From a virus, in IMG/VR virus record IMGVR_UViG_3300031997_000001, positions 171,459 to 235,458 of that record: DNA of 64,000 nt. One strand, 5' to 3'. The notes under the pieces are model-generated. The model ran no database searches. It had not been told where the DNA came from and was given only the letters and a program-made list of their open reading frames with translations. The position numbers were made by a program, and so were the translations under genes. Shown here one piece after another: positions 24,150 to 30,936 of the stretch. Position 1 is the stretch's first letter, and each line of letters starts with the position of its first letter.

Positions 24150-24158
24150 TCATGAGCC
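24064..24158 (-). ncRNA. Structured element F, copy 1
   Basis: On the minus strand it starts at the stop codon of the 24150 gene. Conserved GGCTCATGRTCCAACGGGC, an 11-bp stem (GCGCGGGCTGG with complement) around a variable interior, then CTTTTGGGTCCTGATCCCG. Copy 2 (25548-25622) keeps the flanks but changes the stem with pairing retained. The GC stem followed by TTTT suggests a terminator that is part of a larger structure. Not identified. Confidence 0.5.
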
Positions 24159-24302
24159 GCACTGCACGAGCTTGAGCCTGACCAGATGGTCCAGCTTGAC
24201 CGTGAGCGGCCGGTGGAAGAAGTTCTTCGCGGGCCGATCCACCTTGCGGGGGTCCCGCTTGAACCACGCGGCGCTGGTCGAGTTGTCCTCCTGCTTCGGC
24301 AT
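24150..24302 (-). CDS. Small basic protein
   Basis: A 50-residue protein (MPKQEDNSTSAAWFKRDPRK) with AGGAG before ATG at 24302. Many Lys/Arg and a final amphipathic helix (PLTVKLDHLVRLKLVQCGS). Its stop lies inside the conserved F element. Function unknown. Confidence 0.6.
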   Translation of the reverse strand: MPKQEDNSTSAAWFKRDPRKVDRPAKNFFHRPLTVKLDHLVRLKLVQCGS

Positions 24303-24333
24303 GTCCCATCTCCTGAAAAGGCCGGAAACTGTG

Positions 24334-24591
24334 TCAGTGTCCGACGATCGCGTACTCCACCATGCCCTCCTTCACCGGCTTCTCGATCTTGTCCCAGTCC
24401 GCCTCATCGAGATCGGGGAAGGCCTCGCTGACCCGGTCTCCGTCCTTGAAGCCCTCGAAATCGATGTCCCGACCCTCGTTCTCGAAGAGGATCGTGCCTT
24501 CGTCCACCGTCCCGTCCTCGAACTGGACAGCCACCTTGACCTTGGTGAACGGACGCTCGAGGCCTGCGTACGTGGCTGACACGATCTTCAT
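24334..24591 (-). CDS. Acidic hypothetical protein
   Basis: An 85-residue acidic beta-rich protein (MKIVSATYAGLERPFTKVKV), ATG at 24591 behind AGGAGGGG. It contains VQFEDGTVDEGTILFENEG and an acidic C-terminal helix. Function unknown. Confidence 0.66.
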   Translation of the reverse strand: MKIVSATYAGLERPFTKVKVAVQFEDGTVDEGTILFENEGRDIDFEGFKDGDRVSEAFPDLDEADWDKIEKPVKEGMVEYAIVGH

Positions 24592-24977
24592 GTCCCCTCC
24601 TGAAACGTGGCCACTTCCCCTTCCCGGGGCGTCCGTGACCGGTCCAAACTGGTCCGTGTAAGCGTGTGAGTTGAAGAATTGATCCAAGAGGCCGGGTGCT
24701 GGTCTGCTGGTCGGGCTGGTCCTGCCAGACCGCGGCAACCCGAAACTCTCGAAACGACCGCGTCGCACGTGTTTCCGGCCCGAACGTTGCTGACCAGCCG
24801 TCCAGCCTTTCCGTCCGTCGGAATTAGTTGCTTGATGAACAGGTTGGCAATTGCCGATCCAATGCCCGTCCGTGGCACTCGGAATGGCAAGGAAACCCCG
24901 TCCTTGCCAACAGGTTACCTTTCTCTTCATGGATACCGAACTTCGGTCATCGTTCGGACCCATATTTGTGCGCCGAC
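24592..24977 (-). other. Spacer or long 5' leader
   Basis: 386 bases without a confident gene. A minus-strand ORF (24588-24890, TTG start, 100 codons) ends with an ATGA overlap on the next gene but has poor coding character. Several GC-rich inverted words are present. It could be a structured leader for the 24334-24591 gene. Confidence 0.45.
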
Positions 24978-25133
24978 CTACGCGAGAAGCCGGTTCTCCT
25001 CGTCGTCGACGTAGACGATGGCCCGGTCCTCGGGGACGCCCTGCCTGCGCAGGTACTTGATCGCCTCATCTCTCGAGCTGGTCAGCAGGATCTCGACCAG
25101 CCGGTCCCGCATCTGCTGCGTCAGCTCGTCCAT
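24978..25133 (-). CDS. Small helical protein
   Basis: A 51-residue protein (MDELTQQMRDRLVEILLTSS), ATG at 25133 behind GGAAGGTG. Two helices and an acidic end (YVDDEENRLLA). Function unknown. Confidence 0.6.
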   Translation of the reverse strand: MDELTQQMRDRLVEILLTSSRDEAIKYLRRQGVPEDRAIVYVDDEENRLLA

Positions 25134-25620
25134 ATTTTCACCTTCCTGGAAAGGGGCCGATCTCCCCGCGACGGGACGCCAGACCCGAATGAACGGTGTC
25201 CTGGCGGAGCCGGAGCGGACAGGTTTTATACGTCCTGTCCTCGTCGCGGTCAGGCCGGTCCTGAACCGGTTCGCCACCTGTCCAAAAGCCGATCTACCGA
25301 AGAGAGACATCTCTCTGTTCAGAAGTTTGGTGGACAGGTGGCGCTATGTAAGGAGTATTCGATTCCCTGCCTTTCTGGGTAGTTGCCTACCCTGTTTGGG
25401 TGCCTGACGTGCCTCAACCGGCCTGGCTCACGGCGGATCTCTCAGGCGGATTGGCCGGGGGAGATCGACACCTTCGGGGCATGTCCGCCCTCCTTTTGCG
25501 TGTGATGGGAGCTCTCGCTCCGAGCAGGTTGCCTGATCGTGCCCATTGCGGGATCAGGACCCAAAAGCACGGCCTAGGTCAGGCAATAATCGCCCAGGCC
25601 GCGCCCGTTGGACCATGAGC
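25134..25620 (-). other. Non-coding spacer with long inverted repeat
   Basis: 487 bases without a confident gene. It contains a perfect 13-bp inverted repeat (CGCCACCTGTCCA, 25272-25284 and 25331-25343) closing a loop that itself has an AGAGAGA/TCTCTCT stem, and element F copy 2. It may be a regulatory leader or an RNA gene. Confidence 0.45.
25272..25343. ncRNA. Hairpin with 13-bp stem
   Basis: CGCCACCTGTCCA and its exact complement 46 bases apart, with a nested 7-bp AGAGAGA/TCTCTCT hairpin between. Strand of transcription unknown. Such a double hairpin in a gene-free region fits a regulatory RNA. Confidence 0.4.
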
Positions 25621-25622
25621 CT
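25548..25622 (-). ncRNA. Structured element F, copy 2
   Basis: Same layout as copy 1: GGCTCATGGTCCAACGGGC, stem GCGCGGCCTGG with CCTAGGCCGTGC, interior hairpin GGC/GCC, then TTTTGGGTCCTGATCCCG. The stem differs from copy 1 but remains paired. It follows the stop of the 25621 gene. Confidence 0.5.
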
Positions 25623-25860
25623 AGGCCTTCTTCGCCTTCTTGAAGACGTTGAGGCCGAACGACACCCCGTCGTAGCCGGCGACCTTCGCGGTGCCGGACG
25701 CGATCAGGTTCGTCTTCCCGGACGAGCTGGGCCCGAGGTCGACGCCCAGGTCGACGACGAGGGTGAGCTTCCCGTCGGCGACGGACACGGAGATGTTGCG
25801 GGCGGCCTTGGCCACCTTCGCGACGACGGGCGACACGAGCGGCTGGGCGGCGGGCGACAT
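25621..25860 (-). CDS. Hypothetical protein, paralogue A of the 28080 gene
   Basis: A 79-residue protein. ARNISVSVADGKLTLVVDLG, DLGPSSSGKTNLIASGTAK and SFGLNV are shared with the protein at 28080-28301. The GPSSSGKTN loop is not followed by a P-loop fold, so ATP binding is unlikely. AAGGAGG before the ATG. Its upstream leader holds element E1. Confidence 0.68.
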   Translation of the reverse strand: MSPAAQPLVSPVVAKVAKAARNISVSVADGKLTLVVDLGVDLGPSSSGKTNLIASGTAKVAGYDGVSFGLNVFKKAKKA

Positions 25861-25913
25861 AGAGCCTCCTTGGTTGTGGCTCCGAAGAAAAGTGGAAGAC
25901 GGACAGGCTGATC

Positions 25914-25958
25914 AGCATCCAGGTCCTACGCGAGTGAACGTGCAGGCGGGTGGATGCT
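25914..25958. ncRNA. Structured element E, copy 1
   Basis: Outer stem AGCATCCA/TGGATGCT and conserved core CCTACGCGAGTGAACGTGC. Copies at 26885 and 28011 have different outer stems that still pair. It lies in the leader of the 25621 gene. Confidence 0.6.
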
Positions 25959-25973
25959 CCTGAAGTGCAGGGA

Positions 25974-25993
25974 GCCCGGCAAGATTGCCGGGC
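25974..25993 (-). terminator. Hairpin after the 26010 gene
   Basis: 8-bp GCCCGGCA/TGCCGGGC stem, four-base loop, 16 bases beyond the stop codon of the zinc-ribbon gene. Likely terminator. Confidence 0.45.
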
Positions 25994-26009
25994 CCCCGAC
26001 GGAGATGGC

Positions 26010-26345
26010 CTACGCCTTGGCCGCGAGGGCCTTGGCCTTGCACGCGCGGCACTGCCGCACGTGGAACAGATCGCTGGTGTAGACGATCCGGACCGCGCCG
26101 CAGTCGGCACAGTGGATGTCCACGGCCCACTTGCGGGCCACCTCGTCGTACCGGCGCGTCCCGGCGATGACGTGCGGGTACTTGGCGAGCAGCGCGGCCT
26201 CGGAGAGCGGGGCGGCGCGCTGGGCCCAGGGCGCGTCCTTCGGGAAGGTCCCGGAGACGCGGGGGGCGGGGGAGACGAGCGGCTGGCGGACGGCGACGGG
26301 CGCGGCGGCGACGAGCGGGGCCGCGGGGGCGAGCAAGCCCTCCAT
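26010..26345 (-). CDS. Zinc-ribbon family protein (member 2)
   Basis: A 111-residue protein, ATG at 26345 behind AGGAGGTG. Ala/Pro/Val-rich first 55 residues, then LLAKYPHVIAGTRRYDE, CADCG, YTSDLFHVRQC and CRAC. Two Cys pairs around TSDLFHV imply a zinc ribbon. Paralogue of the genes at 15192, 27328 and 28461. Confidence 0.75.
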   Translation of the reverse strand: MEGLLAPAAPLVAAAPVAVRQPLVSPAPRVSGTFPKDAPWAQRAAPLSEAALLAKYPHVIAGTRRYDEVARKWAVDIHCADCGAVRIVYTSDLFHVRQCRACKAKALAAKA

Positions 26346-26392
26346 GGTACACCTCCTGTAGAGAGTTGAAAAAGGACGTGGAAACGGACACG

Positions 26393-26539
26393 CTACCAGA
26401 CGACGTCGAGGCACTCCACGCCGAAGAGCGTTGCCGTCAGGTTACCCGCGCGCCGGATGATCTCATCCATGTCGGCGGCCTGCCAGACCACGCCAGTCGC
26501 TTCTGCGTAGGTGATGCCGATGTAGACTGCGTAACGCAC
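26393..26539 (-). CDS. Small hypothetical protein
   Basis: A 48-residue protein from a GTG behind GGAGGTGG (MRYAVYIGITYAEATGVVWQ). It reads as two strands and a helix. Function unknown. Confidence 0.62.
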   Translation of the reverse strand: MRYAVYIGITYAEATGVVWQAADMDEIIRRAGNLTATLFGVECLDVVW

Positions 26540-26549
26540 GTTCCACCTC

Positions 26550-26675
26550 CTAGCGCGTGAGGGTCTGGCGGATCCAGACCCTGACCTTCCCGTTGTCGTG
26601 ACGGCCGACGACCCGCATCACCAGGCGGACTTCCCTGGCGACCTTCGCCACCATGACGCGTTCGGTCTTTGTCAT
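26550..26675 (-). CDS. Small basic protein
   Basis: A 41-residue Arg/Val-rich protein (MTKTERVMVAKVAREVRLVM), GGAGGG before ATG at 26675. It ends WIRQTLTR. Function unknown. Confidence 0.6.
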   Translation of the reverse strand: MTKTERVMVAKVAREVRLVMRVVGRHDNGKVRVWIRQTLTR

Positions 26676-26688
26676 GGCCTGACCCTCC

Positions 26689-26844
26689 TCACTTGTGCCT
26701 GGCGATGAAGTTCCGCAAGAGCGACGCGATCGGATCCGCTTCCTGACGCACGGACTCGTTCGAGCCGTCGCAGACCTTGTACAGCAGGGCCATTGCCGCG
26801 GCCAGGATCTTCACCTGGTCGGGTTTGAGGGCGTCCTCTGGCAT
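26689..26844 (-). CDS. Small helical protein
   Basis: A 51-residue protein (MPEDALKPDQVKILAAAMAL) with two helices, AAGAGGG before ATG at 26844. Its leader contains element E2. Function unknown. Confidence 0.62.
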   Translation of the reverse strand: MPEDALKPDQVKILAAAMALLYKVCDGSNESVRQEADPIASLLRNFIARHK

Positions 26845-26884
26845 GGGACCCTCTTAAAAGACGCGCTCGCAAAACGCCAAAGCC

Positions 26885-26934
26885 AGAGTTCCCAGTTCCT
26901 GACACGAGTGAACGTGCAGGCGGGTGGGAACTCT
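26885..26934. ncRNA. Structured element E, copy 2
   Basis: Outer stem AGAGTTCCCA/TGGGAACTCT (10 bp) and the conserved core CCTGACACGAGTGAACGTGC. Here the inner stem pairs CACG with CGTG exactly. In the leader of the 26689 gene. Confidence 0.6.
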
Positions 26935-26952
26935 CCTGTCTTGTAGACGCGC

Positions 26953-27126
26953 TTACGCGCGTCCCTCGGCCTGGGCCTGCAGGAACTCGGGCTCCTGCTC
27001 CCGCCGCTCCTGGGCGTCGGGTCCCAGCCGCTCGATGACGGAGAAGCGCAGGGTCGAGGCCCGGTCCGGCTCGCGCCGGAACCGCTTCTCCGTGAGGCTG
27101 ACGCGCATCGTCTTGACGCGGGGCAT
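26953..27126 (-). CDS. Small basic protein
   Basis: A 57-residue protein (MPRVKTMRVSLTEKRFRREP), ATG at 27126 behind AAGGAGGG. Strand-rich start, then a helix rich in Glu/Arg (AQERREQEPEFLQAQAEGRA). Function unknown. Confidence 0.6.
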   Translation of the reverse strand: MPRVKTMRVSLTEKRFRREPDRASTLRFSVIERLGPDAQERREQEPEFLQAQAEGRA

Positions 27127-27137
27127 GTTTGCCCTCC

Positions 27138-27221
27138 TTATAAGACGAGCCACAAAAATGCCAAGATTCCCACGAACGCGAGCACGCCGGCGATCGTCTT
27201 CCCCCAGCTCTCCTCGGGCAC
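27138..27221 (-). CDS. 27-residue membrane peptide
   Basis: GTG start behind AGGAGACC. MPEESWGKTIAGVLAFVGIL followed by AFLWLVL: a short charged head and one transmembrane helix, N-in/C-out by charge. A typical phage membrane micro-protein. Confidence 0.6.
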   Translation of the reverse strand: MPEESWGKTIAGVLAFVGILAFLWLVL

Positions 27222-27327
27222 GTTCGGTCTCCTGACTAGGCCGCGATGTTGTAGACGCGCCAGTGGTCCTCGCAGCGTGGGAAGTCCGCCTCCTGTCAGG
27301 CGGGGCCACGCTGCCGCTCCCGGTCTC

Positions 27328-27579
27328 TCACCCCCGGGTGCACGAGGGCGTGCACTCCTGACAGAAGCGCACCTGCCAGAGGTCCGACACGAGGACCTCC
27401 CTGCGCCTCTCGCACCTGCACTGGCAGGTGCACTCGATCTTGCACGCCCACTTGAGGTGGGTGGCGTCGAAGTGGAGGCTGCCGGGCACGAAGTGCGGGA
27501 AGCGGCGGATCAGCTTCCCCTCGTCCATCGGGCGGCGCAGGACGGACGCCACGCCGGCGAGGATGTTCGCGCTCTTCAT
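27328..27579 (-). CDS. Zinc-ribbon family protein (member 3)
   Basis: An 83-residue protein: LIRRFPHFVPGSLHFDATHL, Cys cluster CTCQCRC, VSDLWQVRFC and CTPSC. Same PH...SDLWQV-x-C scheme as members 1, 2 and 4 but with extra cysteines. AGGAG before ATG. Confidence 0.72.
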   Translation of the reverse strand: MKSANILAGVASVLRRPMDEGKLIRRFPHFVPGSLHFDATHLKWACKIECTCQCRCERRREVLVSDLWQVRFCQECTPSCTRG

Positions 27580-27676
27580 GTTGCGTCTCCTGAGAAAGGG
27601 TTAATGTGGCAAAAGCGGCAGGCAAATCCGCCTCCTGGGTCGAGGGAGGCGGCCTTGCACGCCGGCTCAGTCGTCG

Positions 27677-27982
27677 TTAGTGGACCTTGAGGAAGTCGTC
27701 GCCGAGCACGGGGGCGTCGGCCAGGAGCGCCTTCACCTCGGCCTCCACCTCGGGGATCGGCGAGGGCGCGCCCTCTCCGTAGCTGCTGTACTCCACCCAG
27801 GGCGACGAGCCCGGGTACCTTCCCCCGTTGGGCTTCAGGTTGCGGGTGGACACGGCGTAGTCGCCGTGCCCGCGCTCCCTGTAGTCGACCATGACCAGGA
27901 GCGGGCCGCCGAAGTTGGCGAGCTCCACGACTCCCATGAGGCTGATCTCGTCGAGGCAGGTGCGGGCGGACATGATCTTCAT
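27677..27982 (-). CDS. Hypothetical protein
   Basis: A 101-residue protein (MKIMSARTCLDEISLMGVVE), beta-rich then acidic helix. AGGAG before ATG. Its leader contains element E3. Function unknown. Confidence 0.65.
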   Translation of the reverse strand: MKIMSARTCLDEISLMGVVELANFGGPLLVMVDYRERGHGDYAVSTRNLKPNGGRYPGSSPWVEYSSYGEGAPSPIPEVEAEVKALLADAPVLGDDFLKVH

Positions 27983-28010
27983 GTTCGGTCTCCTGTGAGG
28001 GCCAAAACCT

Positions 28011-28056
28011 GAGCGCCAGGTCCCGCGCGAGTGAACGTGCGGGTGGGCTGGCGCTC
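28011..28056. ncRNA. Structured element E, copy 3
   Basis: Outer stem GAGCGCCAG/CTGGCGCTC (9 bp), core CCCGCGCGAGTGAACGTGCGGG. All three stems are unrelated in sequence but perfectly paired. Confidence 0.6.
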
Positions 28057-28079
28057 CCGTATTGGCGCTCCCGTCTGGT

Positions 28080-28301
28080 CTACTTGTACCAGACGTTGAG
28101 GCCGAAGGACGCCCGGCCGCTGAAGCCGGGGATCTTCGCGGTGCCGGTCGCCACCAGGTTGGACTTCCCGGTGCTGGACGGGCCGAGGTCCTGCGTCATG
28201 TCGACGCGCAGGACGAGCTCGGTGCCGACGACCTCGACGCGGATGTTCCGGGGGGCGCGGACGATCTTCGCGACCTTCTCCGCCTGGATGAGTGCCTGCA
28301 T
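28080..28301 (-). CDS. Hypothetical protein, paralogue B of the 25621 gene
   Basis: A 73-residue protein sharing RNIRVEV, LRVDMTQDLGPSSTGKSNL, ATGTAK and SFGLNV with the 25621 protein. GGAGGTGATGC before the ATG at 28301. The pair probably arose by duplication. Function unknown. Confidence 0.68.
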   Translation of the reverse strand: MQALIQAEKVAKIVRAPRNIRVEVVGTELVLRVDMTQDLGPSSTGKSNLVATGTAKIPGFSGRASFGLNVWYK

Positions 28302-28413
28302 CGCATCACCTCCGTGAAGGGGGACGCAAATTCGCCTTCCCGAGCTCAGGAGACTCGGGAGCCGGCGCAAGATCCCGCTTCCTCTGGCTCGGGGAAGCGG
28401 GATCGCGTGCCGT

Positions 28414-28444
28414 GGGCGCCCACCCAAAGATCGGGTGGGCGCCC
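28414..28444 (-). terminator. Hairpin after the 28461 gene
   Basis: Perfect 12-bp stem GGGCGCCCACCC/GGGTGGGCGCCC with 7-base loop, 17 bases past the stop. Likely terminator. Confidence 0.55.
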
Positions 28445-28460
28445 GGTCGGGTCGCTGTGT

Positions 28461-28793
28461 CTACCGGCCGGCCTTGCAGGCGCGGCACTGGCGCACGTGC
28501 CAGAGGTCGCCGGTGTACAGCGTGCGGACCGCGCCGCACGCGCACCGGATGTCCACGGCCTGCTGCCCCCGGGCGGGGCACTTGCGCAGGGTGCCGGGGA
28601 TCATGTGCGGGTATTTGGCCAGCAGCTGCGCCTCCGTCAGCGGGGCGGCGCGGACCCAGACGGGGCGGGGGCCGACGAGCGGGGCGGCGGGGCCGGCGAC
28701 CAGCGGGGCGCGGGCGGGGGGGGGGGGGGGCCCGACGAGGGCGGAGACGCGGCGGACGGCGACGGGCGCGGCGGGGGCGAGGAAGCCGACCAC
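28461..28793 (-). CDS. Zinc-ribbon family protein (member 4)
   Basis: A 110-residue protein from a GTG behind GGAGGTGTCCC. A Pro/Ala/Val-rich first half includes a run of prolines coded by a long poly-G/C tract, then LLAKYPHMIPGTLRK, CACG, LYTGDLWHVRQC and CRAC. The homopolymer run may be a sequence error, so the length between residues 20 and 30 is uncertain. Confidence 0.7.
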   Translation of the reverse strand: MVGFLAPAAPVAVRRVSALVGPPPPPARAPLVAGPAAPLVGPRPVWVRAAPLTEAQLLAKYPHMIPGTLRKCPARGQQAVDIRCACGAVRTLYTGDLWHVRQCRACKAGR

Positions 28794-29181
28794 GGGACAC
28801 CTCCGTTGTGTGCCGGGCCGGCGGGCCGCGGGCGCGCCCCCGGGACAGGCGGGGGCGGGACGCGGGGCCGGACGCGGCGGACGCGGGCGCGCCCCCCGGA
28901 CGGCGGGGGGCGGGCGCGGGGCCGGGGTCGGGGTCCCCCCCCCGCCGGGGGCGGGGGGCGGGCGGCGGGCGGGCCCCCCGGCGGGGGGGCGGCGGGGCCG
29001 CCGGGGGCGGGGGGCGGCGGGGGCCGGGGGGCCGGGGGGCCGCGCCGCCCCGCCCCCCCCGGGGGCCGCGGCGGGGGGCGGGCGGGCGGTCCCGTTTCGG
29101 ATCGCTTCTCGGCGAGCGCATCGCGTACGCGGAGGGTTCGAACTATGCCGCTGATCGTCAGTTTTGAACCAAAGATAGGAC
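28794..29181. other. G/C homopolymer-rich tract and strand switch
   Basis: From about 28800 to 29095 the sequence is almost only G and C with runs of 6-9 identical bases. Long open frames here are a by-product of that composition and were not called. The last 80 bases are ordinary sequence with TTCGAACTAT at 29137. It separates the minus-strand arm from the mixed-strand region. Confidence 0.6.
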
Positions 29182-30066
29182 ATGAGGTTATCGCAGCTCT
29201 GCGAAGGTTGGCGCCGCATTTCATATGACAAGCTCGCCTCACGACTGGCTGAGGCCGTCATACTCGGACTCAAGCGGCACTTCATCCCAAAGAGCAAGAC
29301 GGAACTGTCGAAGAATACGACGTTCTATATAAAGGTCGCCAAATGGGACAGAGATCCATGGAATCCGCCGCCTAAAGCAGCAGCAGTAGACATCCTCCCC
29401 CCAGACACCACGAAGCTCATTCAGGACATGTTCAAGGACACCCTGACACATGTAGCTAGGGATTTTACTCTCCGCGTAGAAGTAAAGGATGTTCAGCTCT
29501 GGCACGCGGGCTTGGCGTTTTTACGCCGTTCTGACGACGAAGCGGACATATCTATCAACATTTATTGTCACCATGAGTGGGAGCTTGGATGGGGAGGAGT
29601 GCAAAAGAGTTTGAGCATGACGTATAAGAGCGTTGCACAAGTCCTGCGGCATGAACTAGAACACCTGAGGCAATATGGATCTGGTGAAAAGCGCGACGCC
29701 TATGACGCACGTAAAGACTGGTTCGCGAAATCAATGGTCAGGAACCTCGCCCCACGCGTCGTGTCTATGCCCCACTACGGCAATGCTAAGTATTATAACT
29801 GGATCACGGACGTTCACGAAATAGGTGCAATGGTTACGGACATCCATTTCAGCGCACGAAGAAGGGGAGTATCGTTCGAAAAAGAATTACAAAGACGCCT
29901 AGCGGAAGATGAGAGAAGGCTGAAGGAAGAGGGGATCCCGGACGATCTGATTGCAGACATCACCAAGAGATGCTGGGATTTCGCAGCGAAGAAGTATCCA
30001 GGACTCATTAAGAAGCAGGTACCCGAACTGAAATCCTCGGAGCCGGTTGTTCCTCCGACCGGATGA
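29182..30066 (+). CDS. Zincin-like metallopeptidase, putative virion cargo
   Basis: A 294-residue protein. A zinc-peptidase helix VLRHELEHLRQY gives HExxH (H157, E158, H161), with a possible downstream ligand in WITDVHEIGAMVTD (H212/E213). The C-terminal 70 residues are helical and charged. The N-terminus MRLSQLCE-G matches the L-x-E cleavage motif of T4-type capsid-targeting peptides shared with four other plus-strand genes here. It stands alone on the plus strand. Substrate unknown; processing of virion or host proteins is possible. Confidence 0.75.
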   Translation: MRLSQLCEGWRRISYDKLASRLAEAVILGLKRHFIPKSKTELSKNTTFYIKVAKWDRDPWNPPPKAAAVDILPPDTTKLIQDMFKDTLTHVARDFTLRVEVKDVQLWHAGLAFLRRSDDEADISINIYCHHEWELGWGGVQKSLSMTYKSVAQVLRHELEHLRQYGSGEKRDAYDARKDWFAKSMVRNLAPRVVSMPHYGNAKYYNWITDVHEIGAMVTDIHFSARRRGVSFEKELQRRLAEDERRLKEEGIPDDLIADITKRCWDFAAKKYPGLIKKQVPELKSSEPVVPPTG

Positions 30067-30227
30067 GATCTCCTATAACGAAATGCGGGACTGCGGCTCA
30101 GGCATCCAGAAGGTCCGGTTCCCTCCAGGCCGCTGACCAGCAGTTTTTCGTGATTTTCGTCGAACTATGCCGCTGACCTGCTGGCTAGCCTTTCTCGCGC
30201 GTCACATGCGTACGTGGAGGGTTCGAA
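30067..30227. other. Spacer with repeated TTCGAACTAT-type motif
   Basis: No gene. It includes GTCGAACTAT at 30159, and GTACGTGGAGGGTTCGAACTAT (30211-30231) repeats with one change the sequence before the 29182 gene. CCGCTGACC occurs twice. May be promoter or operator DNA. Confidence 0.45.
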
Positions 30228-30545
30228 CTATCCGCCGGAATTGAGGCTGCCGGAGACGGGTGAACTGGGTGCCAGACCGGAAGACAAGTTCCGGGCACCC
30301 AGGTCACCACCAAGCGGAAGTCCGACGCGAGTGAGTGGTGGAGGTGAGGGTAAGAAGCTGGATGGCATCCATCCGCTGTTCACAAAACCTATCTGGATGC
30401 TTCCGCACACGAGCAGGTTGTACAATGCGTATTCAGGAGAAAGGCCCTGTAGGACCTGTCCGCACCAGGGACAGAACCGGTGTCCGGTGGCGTAGTTGAC
30501 CCCGCCGGACTGCGAATTCGAAAGCTGACATGTGCAGTAAGGCAC
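30228..30545 (-). CDS. Possible zinc-ribbon protein
   Basis: A minus-strand frame of 105 codons begins with a good zinc ribbon (PYCTCQL, GHRFCPWCG) but becomes low in coding character after about residue 60. A plus-strand frame (30214-30495) overlaps it and also has Cys. No clear SD on either. Tentative. Confidence 0.4.
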   Translation of the reverse strand: MPYCTCQLSNSQSGGVNYATGHRFCPWCGQVLQGLSPEYALYNLLVCGSIQIGFVNSGWMPSSFLPSPPPLTRVGLPLGGDLGARNLSSGLAPSSPVSGSLNSGG

Positions 30546-30624
30546 GCCCTATTTACGCGGGAGGCAGGGATTCCGGACGCGTCGCACGCGCACGCGTTGC
30601 CTTCGAACTATTCAAAGGTAGGGT

Positions 30625-30813
30625 ATGAAGCAGACCTGCAAGTGCGGTGAGCCTCTGCCGCCCGAGGTCCAGGCGAAGATAGAAAGCCTCAAGCTGGTCC
30701 TCTCAGAATCACTCCCTTACCTGACGCACAGCGCCACGCTCTCCAAGGACCTGGTCCCATGGTCCGAGGCGCTGGTCCAGAAGGTCCACAAGGTACTGTT
30801 CCTGGATCCGTAG
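30625..30813 (+). CDS. Small protein
   Basis: A 62-residue protein (MKQTCKCGEPLPPEVQAKIE) with AAGGTAGGG before ATG. N-terminal C-x-C, then two helices. Followed by the membrane peptide at 30834. TTCGAACTAT lies 14 bases upstream of the start. Function unknown. Confidence 0.62.
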   Translation: MKQTCKCGEPLPPEVQAKIESLKLVLSESLPYLTHSATLSKDLVPWSEALVQKVHKVLFLDP

Positions 30814-30833
30814 GCTGGAGAAGTCCCGATCCT

Positions 30834-30929
30834 ATGATCTCTAATACCCGCTTCAAGCTCATCGCCGCCTTCATCATCCTGTGTCTGCTCTACGCCCTGA
30901 CGCTCGCCATCATAGGGCGGATGAGCTGA
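30834..30929 (+). CDS. 31-residue membrane peptide
   Basis: MISNTRFKLIAAFIILCLLY then ALTLAIIGRMS: one strong transmembrane helix with basic residues at both ends. GGAG lies rather far upstream, so initiation may depend on the preceding gene. Holin/antiholin-like or regulatory micro-protein are options. Confidence 0.55.
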   Translation: MISNTRFKLIAAFIILCLLYALTLAIIGRMS

Positions 30930-30936
30930 CCGGATT

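Noticed and set aside
24064-24158. tRNA-like gene on the minus strand in element F
   Set aside because: Partial D-arm and T-arm pairing, but no uridine at the position before the anticodon and no proper acceptor.
29126-29150. Possible tRNA T-arm (GGAGGGTTCGAACTAT)
   Set aside because: The stem does not pair on both sides of the seven-base loop and no acceptor or anticodon arm fits around it; the word is repeated and behaves more like a promoter/operator motif.
28062-29297. Several 200-390-codon frames across the GC-rich tract
   Set aside because: They are by-products of nearly pure G/C sequence; only Pro/Gly/Arg/Ala and no motifs.
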